The notes beneath the pieces are model-generated. The model had not been told where the DNA came from, did not search any database, and worked only from the letters and a program-made list of their open reading frames with translations. Source: Alphaproteobacteria bacterium (lineage in GTDB: Bacteria > Pseudomonadota > Alphaproteobacteria > Caulobacterales > Caulobacteraceae). Taken from it: DNA of 64,000 nucleotides. The DNA is taken from the NCBI GenBank assembly GCA_018826515.1, contig JAHKAM010000031.1:1-64000 (forward strand), in the 5' to 3' direction. The translations under genes and the position numbers were made by a program. Shown here one piece after another: positions 34,749 to 44,187 of the stretch; position 1 is the stretch's first letter; the number at the start of each line of letters is the position of its first letter.

Positions 34749-34775
34749 CACCGGCCGGACAGGGTCCGGCCGGTG
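34749..34775 (+). terminator. Hairpin after the heptad-repeat gene
   Basis: A perfect 12-bp stem, CACCGGCCGGAC with GTCCGGCCGGTG, across a 3-base loop AGG, 12 bases beyond the stop codon. There is no real T run. Confidence 0.55.
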
Positions 34776-34792
34776 TCTCCGCCCGCAATGAC

Positions 34793-34826
34793 AGAAGGCC
34801 CGCCGCCGTTTGGCCGCGGGCCTTCT
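34793..34826. terminator. Bidirectional terminator
   Basis: An 11-bp stem, AGAAGGCCCGC with GCGGGCCTTCT, across a 12-base loop, between the convergent genes at 34736 and 34844. TTCTTGC on one side and an A-containing run on the other make it usable in both directions. Confidence 0.6.
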
Positions 34827-34843
34827 TGCTGTCGATCAGACGA

Positions 34844-35407
34844 TCAGTTCGGGACGGCGGCCGTCTCGGCGGACGCGGCGGCCGGCGCCTGGGCGCAAAA
34901 GCTGCGCGCCTCCCAGGCCAGAGTCATGTCGGCGCCGGCCAGGGCCGCCCGCACGGCCTCGTCGCAACGGTCCTCGCTCAACAGCCGCGTAACCTCGGCC
35001 CGCAGGGCCGCGCGGGCGTCGGCGGCGTCGCGCAGGATCCGGGCCTCGCGCCGGTCGCCCGGCAGGCACAGGGACAGCCATGAGGCGTCGGCGCAGCGCG
35101 CGATCAGCCGCGCCTGACGATCCGCCTCGGCGGTGGAGATCTCGGGGGACGGCGGCGGCGTGACGGTCGGCGGTACGGGCACGGCGATGGCGGGCGCTTC
35201 GCTCAGCACCACGGTGCCCGCCGGCACCCCGTGCAGGATCACATCCGGCATGCGGTAGTTGCAGACCCAGCCGGCCGGCGTGGTCTCGCAGGACTGCAAC
35301 CTCGCCGGCGCGGTCTGGGTCGCCGGAGCGGCCGGAGCCGGAGCGGCGTCAGGGACCTGGCTCAGGCCCAGGGCGAGCAGCAGTGATATCATGACCCAAT
35401 CCGACAT
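34844..35407 (-). CDS. Exported Ala/Pro-rich protein, function unknown
   Basis: 187 residues with an N-terminal hydrophobic segment (MISLLLALGLSQVPDA; an internal start at 35392 is possible) and an Ala/Pro linker (APAPAAPATQTAPARL). The body holds six cysteines (for example CETTPAGWVCNY and SLCLPGD) and an Arg/Ala helical region; the end is Ala-rich. Neither start has a convincing ribosome-binding site. No family is recognised. Confidence 0.55.
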   Translation of the reverse strand: MSDWVMISLLLALGLSQVPDAAPAPAAPATQTAPARLQSCETTPAGWVCNYRMPDVILHGVPAGTVVLSEAPAIAVPVPPTVTPPPSPEISTAEADRQARLIARCADASWLSLCLPGDRREARILRDAADARAALRAEVTRLLSEDRCDEAVRAALAGADMTLAWEARSFCAQAPAAASAETAAVPN

Positions 35408-35575
35408 CTGTCGTCACACCGTCGCATCATACTCCCGAACGGTCGTCATGTATCCCTGTTCCGGAAGATCGCCGCGGGCGGGGCCCGGGGGTGATGGCCC
35501 GACGGTCCGGTCCGGGCTAGACGGTCGCGGACCAGGGGCCCCGGGACAGCGGCTCCCTTCTGGAAAGGTCGGACG

Positions 35576-36223
35576 GTGACGCCAGCGATTCTTGCTTTCC
35601 TGCTGGGCGCCGCCGGCCTGGCCGCGGGCGTCGGTCTGGGCCGCGTCAGCCTGCGCCTGCCCGATGGCGTCGCCGGGGCGTCCCCCGGCCCGCGCCGCCA
35701 CGCCCTCATGGCGCTGGCCGCCGCGGCCATCGGGGTCTGGGCCGCCCTGGTCCGGGCCACGCCGCTGGACGCCGTCCTGACCGCCCTGCTCGGCTGGCAG
35801 CTGTTGCTGATCGCGGTGATCGACGGCGAGCATTTCCGCCTGCCCGACCGGCTGACCCTGCCCTTGCTGGCGACAGGGGGACTGGCCGCCATGGTGCTGG
35901 ACCAGACCGCGCCGATCGACGCCCTGATCGGGGCCGCCGCGGGCTTCGCCGGCCTGTGGCTGCTGGCCCTCGCCTATCGCGGCCTGCGCGGGCGGGACGG
36001 CCTCGGCGACGGCGATCCCATCCTGCTGGCGGCCGGCGGCGCCTGGGTCGGCTGGATCGGTCTGCCCAGCGTCCTGCTCTGGGCCTCGGCCGCCGGCCTC
36101 AGCCTGGTCGCGGCCCGGCTGCTGGTCGGCAAGCGGGTTTCGGCGACCGACCGGATGCCCTTCGGACCCTGTCTCGCGGCGGGGATCTGGCTGACCTGGA
36201 TGCTGGGACCGCTGGGGCTGTAG
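35576..36223 (+). CDS. Prepilin peptidase (A24A, peptidase domain only)
   Basis: 215 residues, six to seven membrane helices. The two catalytic aspartates of type IV prepilin peptidases are present: Asp83 (VIDGEHFRLPD) and Asp145 (GLGDGDPILLAAGGAWVGW). The N-terminal methylase domain with its CxxC pairs is missing, as in CpaA/TadV-like or short GspO-like forms. The GTG start at 35576 has a GGAAAGG site before it. It cleaves leader peptides of pilins or pseudopilins; a TadE-like protein lies 10 kb to the left. Confidence 0.8.
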   Translation: MTPAILAFLLGAAGLAAGVGLGRVSLRLPDGVAGASPGPRRHALMALAAAAIGVWAALVRATPLDAVLTALLGWQLLLIAVIDGEHFRLPDRLTLPLLATGGLAAMVLDQTAPIDALIGAAAGFAGLWLLALAYRGLRGRDGLGDGDPILLAAGGAWVGWIGLPSVLLWASAAGLSLVAARLLVGKRVSATDRMPFGPCLAAGIWLTWMLGPLGL

Positions 36224-36264
36224 CGGGACGCCCGTCCTGCGAAGCGCGTCAGCGCGAAGCAGGA

Positions 36265-36356
36265 TGGCGGAGACGCAGGGATTCGAACCCTGGGTACCCC
36301 TTACAGGGTACGACGATTTAGCAAACCGTTGCCTTAAGCCACTCGGCCACGTCTCC
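36265..36356 (-). tRNA. tRNA-Ser (GCT anticodon)
   Basis: Read on the minus strand it starts GGAGACGTGGCCGAGTGG and ends with the encoded CCA. The acceptor stem GGAGACG pairs with CGTCTCC. The anticodon arm is ACGGT-TTGCTAA-ATCGT, with anticodon GCT. A long variable arm (CGTACCCTGTAAGGGGTACC) is typical of serine tRNAs, and the T-arm has GGTTCGAATCC. It decodes AGC/AGT codons. It is intact and has no integrase beside it. Confidence 0.95.
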
Positions 36357-36472
36357 GGCAGGCGGCGTGATTAGCCGAGCATTCTGGCGGGCGCAACGGT
36401 CAAGACGCGGGGGCCTGCGTGATTGGCGTCCCCGGACGCGGCGCGTTAACGGGACAGTGAGGGCGGACGTGC

Positions 36473-38083
36473 ATGGTGGATAGGAACTCTCCCGCCGCGA
36501 GACCCATGACCGAAGCCGCCCGCCGCCATTCGTTCGACGCCGACCGGTCAGGGATGGACGTCATGGACGCGCCGGGCCTTCAGGCCCTCGCCGCGGCCGC
36601 TGTATCCGCGCCGCCGGACGCCGGCGCCGGGGGCGCGGCCCGCCGTGGCCCCTTCCGCCCTGAGGTCTGGCTCAATGCGCGCCAGCGCCACGCCTCGCGG
36701 CTGGCGGCCCATTATTTCCGCGCCTTCGACACCCTGGCGGTGATCGGGGTGAGCCTGCTCTGCGCCTGGGCCGCGGCGCCGGGCGCCCTGATCCACACCG
36801 AGGTGTCGCGGGTCCTGCCCTTCCTGCTCGGCGCGGTCGTCGTGCTGGGGCTGATGCGCTCTCTCGGCCGGTACCGGTTCGCGCGGGGCCAGAAGACCGC
36901 CCGGCATCTGGCCGCCGTCGCCGCCATGGTGCTGGCGGGCGCGGTCGCCGCCCTCGCGGCGGGCTGGCTCCTGCGCGGGGCCGAGGCCCAGGTGTCGGCC
37001 TATCTGATCTGGGCCGGGCTGGTGCTGATCACCCTCAACGCCCTGCACATCGGCTGGAGCGATCTGGTCGGGCGGTGGCGCGGTTCAGGCGCCCTGACCC
37101 CCAATATCGTGCTGGTCGGGGCGACCCGGCACGCCGAGAGCCTGATCCGCGAGGCCCTGAAGCGGCGCGACCTCAATGTGCTGGGCATTTTCGACGACCG
37201 GATGGCGCGCAGCCCGCGGGCCATCGAGGGGGTGCCGGTGCTGGGCACGGCCGCCGACCTGCTGACCCACAAGATGACGCCCTATGTCGATCGCATCGTG
37301 CTGGCCATCGACCCCCGGGCCGAGGCGCGGGTGCGCGAGCTGAACGCCACGCTGCGCACCCTGCCGCATGAGGTCACCCTGCTGGTCCAACCCGACGGCG
37401 AGGCCGAGACCCGCTCCGCGCTGGACCGGCTGGCCGCCGCGCCTCTGGCGGATGTGCAGGGTCCGGTCGACGACGATCGCCGGGCCTTCAACAAACGGCT
37501 TCAGGACCTGATCCTCGGTCTGATCGCCCTGCTCCTGCTGGCGCCTGTCATGGCGGTGATCGCCCTGGCCATCCGGCTGGACAGCCCGGGCCCGATCTTC
37601 TTCCGCCAGCGCCGTCACGGCTTCAACCACGAGGAGATCGTGGTGTGGAAATTCCGCTCGATGAAGCAGGAGGCCGCCGACGCCACGGCCAGCCGCCAGG
37701 TGACCCATGACGACGACCGCGTCACCCGCATCGGCAAATTTATCCGCAAGACCAGCCTCGACGAACTGCCGCAGTTGCTGAACGTCGTCGCCGGCGAGAT
37801 GTCGCTGGTCGGCCCCCGCCCCCACGCCATCGGCATGAAGACCGGCCATATCGAGAGCGCCCGCCTGGTCGCCGACTACGCCCACCGCCACCGTATCAAG
37901 CCCGGCATGACCGGCTGGGCCGCCGTCAACGGCTCGCGCGGGCCGCTGCACACCGCCCAGGACGTGCGCCGCCGGGTGCAGCTGGACATCGACTATGTCG
38001 AGCGCCAGTCGCTGTGGATGGATCTGTGGATCATGGCCATCACCGTGCCGGTGCTGCTGGGCGACCGCGCGGCCGTTCGATGA
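36473..38083 (+). CDS. hfsE: Undecaprenyl-phosphate sugar phosphotransferase (HfsE-like)
   Basis: 536 residues: four or five N-terminal membrane helices, a CoA-binding-like cytoplasmic domain (from about 210: [18 protein letters not shown]), another helix ([21 protein letters not shown]) and the C-terminal bacterial sugar transferase domain with [27 protein letters not shown] and [24 protein letters not shown]. It transfers a sugar phosphate onto the lipid carrier to start each polysaccharide repeat. The flippase and glycosyltransferase genes follow. The HfsE name rests on this gene order. Confidence 0.8.
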   Translation: MVDRNSPAARPMTEAARRHSFDADRSGMDVMDAPGLQALAAAAVSAPPDAGAGGAARRGPFRPEVWLNARQRHASRLAAHYFRAFDTLAVIGVSLLCAWAAAPGALIHTEVSRVLPFLLGAVVVLGLMRSLGRYRFARGQKTARHLAAVAAMVLAGAVAALAAGWLLRGAEAQVSAYLIWAGLVLITLNALHIGWSDLVGRWRGSGALTPNIVLVGATRHAESLIREALKRRDLNVLGIFDDRMARSPRAIEGVPVLGTAADLLTHKMTPYVDRIVLAIDPRAEARVRELNATLRTLPHEVTLLVQPDGEAETRSALDRLAAAPLADVQGPVDDDRRAFNKRLQDLILGLIALLLLAPVMAVIALAIRLDSPGPIFFRQRRHGFNHEEIVVWKFRSMKQEAADATASRQVTHDDDRVTRIGKFIRKTSLDELPQLLNVVAGEMSLVGPRPHAIGMKTGHIESARLVADYAHRHRIKPGMTGWAAVNGSRGPLHTAQDVRRRVQLDIDYVERQSLWMDLWIMAITVPVLLGDRAAVR

Positions 38084-38096
38084 CCGGGGGGCGCTG

Positions 38097-39548
38097 ATGT
38101 TCTGGCGCGGCGTCTGGGGGTATCTGCCCGCCAATATCGTGCAGGGCGTCGTCGGCTTTCTGGCCATCGTCCTGTTCACCCGGCTGCTGAGCCCGGCGGA
38201 TTTCGGCCGCTACGCCATCGCCTTCTCGGTCCTGACCCTCGCCCATGTCGCCGTCTTCAGCTGGCTGGAGGCGGCGATGGCGCGGTTCTGGGCCTCGGGC
38301 AAGCCGGGCAGCGACCTCGCCGGCCATTTCGCCAGCCTGTATCGCGCCGCGACCTGGCTGAGCGTCGGCTTCATCCCGGTCGTCGGTCTGGTGCTGTGGC
38401 TGTGGCCGGCTGATCCGCTGCTGAAATTCGCCCTCGCCGCCGGTCTGGCCGGTTGTCCGGTGCGTTGTTTCGTCAAACTGGCGCAGGAGCGGTATCGCGC
38501 CGCCGGGGAGGTCTCCAGGGCGGCCAATCTGGACATGTCGGTGGCCGTCGGCGGGTTGGTTATCGGCGTCGCCTTCGCGCTGGGAGGCGCCGGGGGCGCG
38601 GCGCCCCTGCTGGGGATGGCCCTGGCCCCGCTGGCCGCCCTGCCCTTCATCCTGCCCGGCGAGCTGCGTCAGGCGCACGGCGGGACGGCCGAGCGCGGGC
38701 GTCTGCGGTCCTATGCCGTCTACGGCTATCCGATCGCGGCCTCGCTGGCCCTGACGGTGGTGCTGGCCTCGACCGACCGCTTCCTGCTGGCGATCTATCT
38801 GGATGAGGCGGCGGTGGGCGCCTATCACGCCAGCTATTCGATCGCCAACCGGACGCTGGACGTCCTGTTCCTGTGGCTGGGCACGGCGGGTCAGCCGGCG
38901 CTGGTCATGGCCCTGGAGCGCGGCGGGCTGGACCGGCTCAAGGTCGCGGCGCGCGAGCAACTGTCGACCTTCCTGCTGCTCGGCCTGCCGGCGGCGGCGG
39001 GGGTGGCGCTGGTGGCGAGGCCCCTGTCCGAGGTTCTGATCGGCGAGGAGCTGCGTTCGGCGGCGGCCAGCGTGACGCCGTGGATCGCCCTGTCGGCCCT
39101 GCTGTTCGGCCTGACGGCCTATTATTTCGGTCAGGCCTTCACCCTCGGCAAGAAGACCCGGCGGCTGCTGGTCGCCATGGCCATTCCGGCGGGGCTGAAC
39201 GTGGTCCTGAACCTGATCCTCGTCCCGCGCTTCGGCCTGATCGGCGCGGCCTGGGCCACGGCGGCCAGCTTCGGCATCGGCATGATCGCGACCTGGCTGA
39301 TCGGCCGCCGCGTCGTGGCCCTGCCCATCCCGTGGGAGAGTCTGGCGCGGTGCGGCGTCGCCACCGGGCTGATGGCGCTGGTCGTGTCCCGCCTGCCGTC
39401 GATCGGCGGCTTCGGCGAGCTGATGCTGGACGCCGGGGTCGGTGGGCTGGTCTATGCCGCCGCCGCCCTGACGCTGAACGCCGCCGGGGTGCGCGACGTG
39501 GCGTTGCGAGTTCTGGCCCAGCGCGGCCTGTGGGGAGCGACGGCATGA
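38097..39548 (+). CDS. hfsF: Polysaccharide flippase (Wzx/HfsF-like)
   Basis: 483 residues and about 12-14 membrane helices of the MOP/Wzx family, starting MFWRGVWGYLPANIVQGVVG and then the VLFTRLLSPADFGRYAIAFS block. It moves lipid-linked repeat units across the inner membrane. The start at 38097 follows the hfsE stop by 13 bases; earlier in-frame starts run through the hfsE end. It overlaps the next gene by 4 bases. Confidence 0.82.
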   Translation: MFWRGVWGYLPANIVQGVVGFLAIVLFTRLLSPADFGRYAIAFSVLTLAHVAVFSWLEAAMARFWASGKPGSDLAGHFASLYRAATWLSVGFIPVVGLVLWLWPADPLLKFALAAGLAGCPVRCFVKLAQERYRAAGEVSRAANLDMSVAVGGLVIGVAFALGGAGGAAPLLGMALAPLAALPFILPGELRQAHGGTAERGRLRSYAVYGYPIAASLALTVVLASTDRFLLAIYLDEAAVGAYHASYSIANRTLDVLFLWLGTAGQPALVMALERGGLDRLKVAAREQLSTFLLLGLPAAAGVALVARPLSEVLIGEELRSAAASVTPWIALSALLFGLTAYYFGQAFTLGKKTRRLLVAMAIPAGLNVVLNLILVPRFGLIGAAWATAASFGIGMIATWLIGRRVVALPIPWESLARCGVATGLMALVVSRLPSIGGFGELMLDAGVGGLVYAAAALTLNAAGVRDVALRVLAQRGLWGATA

Positions 39549-40483
39549 GCGCGCGGGCGAAGATGACCGACAGCCCCGCGTGGAAGGCCGCCAGACCGGC
39601 CGTCTCGGTGCTGATCCCCTTTCTGCGCGACGATCCGTCGGAGCTGCTGAACCTGCTCGACGAGGAGGCCGCCTCGGTCGACGGCGCGGTCGAGATCGTG
39701 GTGCTGGACGACGGCACCCGCGACCCGGACCTGACGGCGCGGCTGGCGGGCCGGATCAAGGCCATGGCCCTGCCCGTCCGGCTGATCACCCTGCCCTCCA
39801 ACGAGGGGCGGTCCATCGGCCGCAACCGGCTGGCCTCGGCGGCGCGCGGCGGCAGCCTGCTGTTCCTCGACAGCGACATGCGGCCCGACCACCGCCGGTT
39901 TCTGCGCGACTGGGCCGATCTGGCGGCGCGCGAGGATCCGGCGGTGGCCTTCGGCGGTTTCTCCCTGCTGCAGGCCCCGACCGACGCCCGCTTCGCCGTT
40001 CACCGGGCGATGGCGGCGAAATCCGAGTGCGTGCCGTACATGGAGCGGGCGAAACAGCCCGAGAAATACGTCTACACCTCCAACCTGCTGGTCCGCCGCG
40101 ATGTGTTCGAGGCCGAGGCCTTCGACCCCGGTTTCAGCGGCTGGGGCTGGGAGGATGTGGAGTGGGCCATGCGCGTGTCGCGCCGCTTCCGGGTCGTCCA
40201 CCTCGACAACGCCGCCACCCATATGGGCCTCGACACCGTCGCCTCGCTGGCTGGCAAATACGAGCAGTCGGCCCCCAATTTCGCCCGCATGGTCCAGCGC
40301 CATCCGGCCATCGTCGCCGCCTATCCCAGCTACAGGGCCGCGCGCCTGCTGAAGCGGCTGCCGGCCCTGCCCCGGCTGAGGCGGCTGATGCGGCGCGGGG
40401 CCGAGACCGACTGGCTGCCTGTCGGCGCGCGGGCCTTCTCGTTGCGCCTGTATCGCGCCGCCCTCTATGCGGACGCCGTCTGA
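39545..40483 (+). CDS. hfsG: Family 2 glycosyltransferase (HfsG-like)
   Basis: 312 residues. The nucleotide-sugar fold starts AVSVLIPFLRDDPSELL, and the DSDMRPDH motif (about 109-116) supplies the metal-binding aspartates, followed by GWGWEDVEWAMR in the acceptor part. It adds a sugar to the lipid-linked chain. Start and stop overlap the genes on either side (ATGA with hfsF, TGATG with the next), so it is translationally coupled. The exact sugar is not known. Confidence 0.75.
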   Translation: MSARAKMTDSPAWKAARPAVSVLIPFLRDDPSELLNLLDEEAASVDGAVEIVVLDDGTRDPDLTARLAGRIKAMALPVRLITLPSNEGRSIGRNRLASAARGGSLLFLDSDMRPDHRRFLRDWADLAAREDPAVAFGGFSLLQAPTDARFAVHRAMAAKSECVPYMERAKQPEKYVYTSNLLVRRDVFEAEAFDPGFSGWGWEDVEWAMRVSRRFRVVHLDNAATHMGLDTVASLAGKYEQSAPNFARMVQRHPAIVAAYPSYRAARLLKRLPALPRLRRLMRRGAETDWLPVGARAFSLRLYRAALYADAV

Positions 40484-41430
40484 TGACGGACGTCGCCGTC
40501 ATCGTCCCGACCCTGCGGCGCCCGGAAAGCCTTGAGCGGGCCCTGCGCTCGCTGTTCGCCCAGACCGGCGTCGCCGAACGGGTCTCGGCCATCGTGGTGG
40601 TGGACAACGACCCGACGGGATCGGCCGCGGCGACCGTCGGGACCCTGCGTCTGCAGTCGCCCTGGCCCCTGACCTATGTCCACGCGCCGCGCCCCGGCGT
40701 CGCCACCGCCCGCAACGCCGGACTGGCGGCGACGGGGGCCCCGCTGATCGCCTTTCTGGATGACGACGAGGCCGCCTCGCCCGGCTGGCTCGCGGCCCTG
40801 CTGAAGGCGCAGGCGCAGACCGGGGCCGACGCCGTCTTCGGCCCCATCACCGGGCGCGCGCCCGACGCCGCGCCATGGCTGAAGCCGTGGCTGGAGCGGT
40901 TCTTCGGCCGCGCGGGACCCGCGCAGACCGGGCTGATCGCCCACCCCTACGGCTGCGGCAATTCGCTGATGGTGCGGGCGACCGCCCTGCCCGGCTCCGC
41001 CCCCTTCGATGCCGGCACGGATCAGGCCGGCGGCGAGGACGACGCCCTGTTCGCCGCCCTGGCCTCGCGCGGCGGACGGTTCGGCTGGGCGGCGGATGCA
41101 TGGGTGGAAGAGTTCGCCCCGGCCCACCGCGCCACGCTCGACTACGCCCTCGCCCGGGCCTTCGCCTATGGCCAGGGCCCCAGCCAGACGGCGGCGGCGG
41201 CGAAGGACTGGCCCGCAGTGGCGCGCTGGATGGTGATCGGGGCGGGCCAGACCGCCGTCTGGGGCATGGCGTCGGCCGCCCTGACTGTTATCGCCAGCCC
41301 GAAGCGCGCGGAAATGTATGACCGTACCGCGCGCGGCGTCGGCAAGCTGTTCTGGATGAAGGGGTTCGAACCCCGGTTCTACGGCGCGCGGGAAGTCGCC
41401 CGACTGGACCGGGCCGCCACCGCGTCCTGA
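40483..41430 (+). CDS. Family 2 glycosyltransferase
   Basis: 315 residues beginning TDVAVIVPTLRRPESLERAL, with the GT-A motifs VVDNDPTG, PGVATARNAGL and FLDDDEAASPGWL (the last has the acid residues for the metal), plus GGEDDALFAALA in the acceptor region. It ends with a hydrophobic stretch (TAVWGMASAALTVIA). It is the last gene of the hfsE-F-G strand and overlaps hfsG by one base. Confidence 0.82.
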   Translation: MTDVAVIVPTLRRPESLERALRSLFAQTGVAERVSAIVVVDNDPTGSAAATVGTLRLQSPWPLTYVHAPRPGVATARNAGLAATGAPLIAFLDDDEAASPGWLAALLKAQAQTGADAVFGPITGRAPDAAPWLKPWLERFFGRAGPAQTGLIAHPYGCGNSLMVRATALPGSAPFDAGTDQAGGEDDALFAALASRGGRFGWAADAWVEEFAPAHRATLDYALARAFAYGQGPSQTAAAAKDWPAVARWMVIGAGQTAVWGMASAALTVIASPKRAEMYDRTARGVGKLFWMKGFEPRFYGAREVARLDRAATAS

Positions 41431-41435
41431 CCGCT

Positions 41436-41732
41436 CTAGTTGGACCGACCGTAAGGGCCGCCGCGCTGGAGCCCCGCACCGATCGCCCGGTCGAGGTCCG
41501 TCCGGGCCTGATTGCGCCCAGCGCTGTCGGTCCTGGCCATGGCCTCCTGGCAGATATAGTCGGCCTGCGCCCGGCCCGTCTGCGCGCCCGTCGGCTGCAA
41601 CATGCCGCCACGTTGTGCACAGCGTTGATCCATCTCAGCCATGGTCAGGGTGACCGGCTCGCCGAGGGTCGCACAGGCGCCGAGGGTCAGAAGGCCGGAG
41701 GCTAGGCCGGAAGCAATGAGCAAGCGACGCAT
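41436..41732 (-). CDS. Small lipoprotein, hypothetical
   Basis: 98 residues. The start at 41732 has GGAGA upstream and opens a lipoprotein signal (RRLLIASGLASGLLTLGAC), with the lipid-modified Cys at about 19. The mature part has two more cysteines (MDQRCAQRG, YICQEAMA) and Arg/Gly-rich repeats at the end. Function is unknown. It stands convergent with the glycosyltransferase (6-base gap) and beside the hfsB-like gene. Confidence 0.65.
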   Translation of the reverse strand: MRRLLIASGLASGLLTLGACATLGEPVTLTMAEMDQRCAQRGGMLQPTGAQTGRAQADYICQEAMARTDSAGRNQARTDLDRAIGAGLQRGGPYGRSN

Positions 41733-41870
41733 GATCAGTCTCCGTTGAGCATAAGCCGCGGTCAGCGGCCTGGAGCAGGAGCGTTCCGTCGCAATCAGGT
41801 CACTTTTTGCTCGACGCGTCAAGGTTGTCGGGGCGCACACGCGCCCGCTCAGCGTCAGCCGGTCAGCCCG

Positions 41871-42572
41871 TCAGCCCGTCAGCCGCTTCAAAAAGGCCGG
41901 CGGATTATAGGTCGAGCGATTGACCACCACGCCGGCGATCTTGCCGCCGACCGCCTCGATCTCGTCACGCAGCATCAGCGGCTCGTTGGCCGCCCCGCTT
42001 TCGGCCGCCACGACCAGGACGGTGGAGTCGACATAGGGCGCCAGGGTGATGGCCATGTCGCTGCGGTCGGCCGCGGGCGCGTCGATGACCACCGTATCGG
42101 CGTGTTTGCGCAGGGCGTCCCAGTAGCGGGCGTCGCTGACCGCCTCGGCGCGCTGGCCCGAACGCAGGTGTTCAGCCGCGAAGCGGGTGACCCACAGCCG
42201 TCCGCCGAGACAGGGCCGCGCCGTCATCAGCCGGGCCGGATGCACGGGCTTGCCCGCCCGGTCCATGATGCGCGGCGTCACGGCGAAGAAGATCGAGCCG
42301 TCGGGGGTGGCGATGGCCGCCTTGCCGAGCATGCCGAACCGGTCGGGCTCGGCGGCGACAGCCTCCATCTGGCCCTGCTGGGCCAGGTCGGCGTCGATCA
42401 GCCAGACGGGACGGCGGGCGCGCACGGCGGCGAGGCGGGCGTATTCCCGCGCGACCGTCGACACGCCCTCGCCCGAGGTCGCCGCGGCGATCTGGACCAC
42501 GCGGCCGCGATGGCCCGGCGCCGGACCCAGCGCCGCCCAGAGAGCCGCCATTTCGGATGTCAGATCGACCAT
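41871..42572 (-). CDS. hfsB: CpsD/CapB-like tyrosine-kinase-related protein with altered Walker A (HfsB-like)
   Basis: 233 residues of the MinD/CpsD ATPase fold. The Walker A position reads SGEGVST (33-39), with Val37 where the lysine that binds the phosphate should be. Walker A' VWLIDADL (Asp60, Asp62) and a later VVIDAPA are kept. No Tyr-rich tail is seen. Without the lysine it is unlikely to be an active kinase. In holdfast loci a similar non-kinase partner (HfsB) pairs with the chain-length protein, which lies 49 bases upstream here. Confidence 0.7.
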   Translation of the reverse strand: MVDLTSEMAALWAALGPAPGHRGRVVQIAAATSGEGVSTVAREYARLAAVRARRPVWLIDADLAQQGQMEAVAAEPDRFGMLGKAAIATPDGSIFFAVTPRIMDRAGKPVHPARLMTARPCLGGRLWVTRFAAEHLRSGQRAEAVSDARYWDALRKHADTVVIDAPAADRSDMAITLAPYVDSTVLVVAAESGAANEPLMLRDEIEAVGGKIAGVVVNRSTYNPPAFLKRLTG

Positions 42573-42621
42573 CGAATCGCTACGCGCCCGGTTACAGGCT
42601 CCTACGCTAACACGGGCGGGA

Positions 42622-44064
42622 TCATCGGGCCTTCATCGGCGCGACGGCGAGAACCGGCATATCGAGCGTCCGCCCCGTCGAGGCCGGTGTGGCGTAGCCG
42701 CGCCGCGTGAACACCCGCAGCAGGCCGACGCACAGGGCGGTGAAGGCGGCGAACAGGAAGACCACCGCCAGCAGAGGGGCCTTGAGGCTGGTGCCGCGGG
42801 TCGGGGCTTCCGCCCGCTCGATGACGTTGACGTTGTCGGCGCCCGCCGCGACCAGGGCGCTGTCGGCGCGGGCGGCGCTCTCGCGTTGCTGGAAGTCCCG
42901 CACCAGGGTCGTCAGGACCTCCCGATTGCCGGCCAGATTGGCGTTGGTCGATTCCAGCCGGGTCAGTTCGGCCAGACGCGCGCGCAGCTGGTTCAACTGG
43001 CCCTCGGCCACGGCCAGCCGGGCGGCCAGACCATCGCGGTCGGCGGCGGCCGTGATCCGGGCGGTCTCGATCTCGGTGAAGATGGCGCTGGGGCCGGTGC
43101 GGACCTCCTTGGGGCCGACCGTGGTGCCGGTGGCCACATAGGCCTGAAGGTCGGCGATCTGCTGGTCGAGGTCCCGCACGGGCTGGGCCTCGGGCGTATA
43201 GCGCGACAGCAGGGCCTCGCGCTGGGTGCGCAGGGTCAGGATCTGGTCCTGGGCCGAGATGTTCAGGTCCTGCTGCAGCACCACCTCGGCCGGCTGCTGC
43301 GACAGCTGGGCTTCCAGCGTCGACAGCCGCTGGGTGGCCTGGTTCAGCTGGGCCCGCAGCGACAGGGCTTCGGCCTGGGTGGTCTGGTAGTTGGCGGCCA
43401 GACTCGCCTTGGCGGTGGCGAAGTCGCCGATATCATTCGACGCGAGGAAGGCGTTGTAGGCCGCGTCAGCGGTGTTGAGATCGTCCTCGAACGCCTCGCG
43501 CTGGGCCGCATAGGCCGGCGTGGCCGAGCCCTGGAAGACCTGCCGCCGCCGGACCAGATACTGGTCGATGACGGCGTTCAGCACCTGGGCCGCGCGGACC
43601 GGGTCATCGGACTCATAGGAGACGGCGATGATGGCGCTGCCGGGAGTGACGCCGACGCCGAGGCCGGCGTCCAGCGCCTTCAGGGCGGCGGTTTCCTTCT
43701 CGGCGGGCGTGCCGGACGCGCCGGGTCCGAGGACAGTGTCGGCTCCCACGGCGCGAATGGCGCGGCGCTTGACGGTCAGGCTGCCCAGAATCTGCGCCTC
43801 CGCCCCGGCGACGGCGTCCGCCTCCAGCGGCTGGCTGGGATCGATCGCCCCGACCCGCGACCGGTAGACATACTCCTGCCCGGCCCCGGCGTAGACGCTG
43901 GCGGTGGCGGTGTAGGATTTCTTGAGCGTCAGAACCAGGGCCGTGCCGATGGCGAACACGGCCAGGAAGATCAGGATCATCAGCAGGGTTTCGCGGAACA
44001 GCAGGCCGACGACGTCCAGGAAGCCGTAGCGCGGGCGGACTGTCGTGTAGGCCGTCGTGCGCAT
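42622..44064 (-). CDS. hfsA: Polysaccharide co-polymerase, chain-length type (HfsA/Wzz-like)
   Basis: 480 residues with two terminal membrane helices (about 27-47: LLMILIFLAVFAIGTALVL, and about 440-460: APLLAVVFLFAAFTALCVGL) enclosing a large periplasmic coiled-coil region rich in Gln/Ala/Leu, the Wzz/GumC plan. It controls length and export of the polymer together with the outer-membrane HfsD-like protein divergently encoded at 44188. It heads the pair with the hfsB-like gene. No kinase domain is fused to it. Confidence 0.8.
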   Translation of the reverse strand: MRTTAYTTVRPRYGFLDVVGLLFRETLLMILIFLAVFAIGTALVLTLKKSYTATASVYAGAGQEYVYRSRVGAIDPSQPLEADAVAGAEAQILGSLTVKRRAIRAVGADTVLGPGASGTPAEKETAALKALDAGLGVGVTPGSAIIAVSYESDDPVRAAQVLNAVIDQYLVRRRQVFQGSATPAYAAQREAFEDDLNTADAAYNAFLASNDIGDFATAKASLAANYQTTQAEALSLRAQLNQATQRLSTLEAQLSQQPAEVVLQQDLNISAQDQILTLRTQREALLSRYTPEAQPVRDLDQQIADLQAYVATGTTVGPKEVRTGPSAIFTEIETARITAAADRDGLAARLAVAEGQLNQLRARLAELTRLESTNANLAGNREVLTTLVRDFQQRESAARADSALVAAGADNVNVIERAEAPTRGTSLKAPLLAVVFLFAAFTALCVGLLRVFTRRGYATPASTGRTLDMPVLAVAPMKAR

Positions 44065-44187
44065 GGGGGCGGGCTGATTCCATCGTACTGAACTGGAAGC
44101 GTCAGCCTTGGCGCAGCCGCGTTAACCAACGATTACCCATAAGCGCCGACCCTGCCCTCGACACCGATTTCCGTGGAGTGAGTCCCC

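Noticed and set aside
36265-36356. tRNA-Ser(GCT) as the insertion site of the metal island.
   Set aside because: It is intact, more than 10 kb from the integrase, and its 3' end does not match the tRNA-like stretch at 25211-25255.
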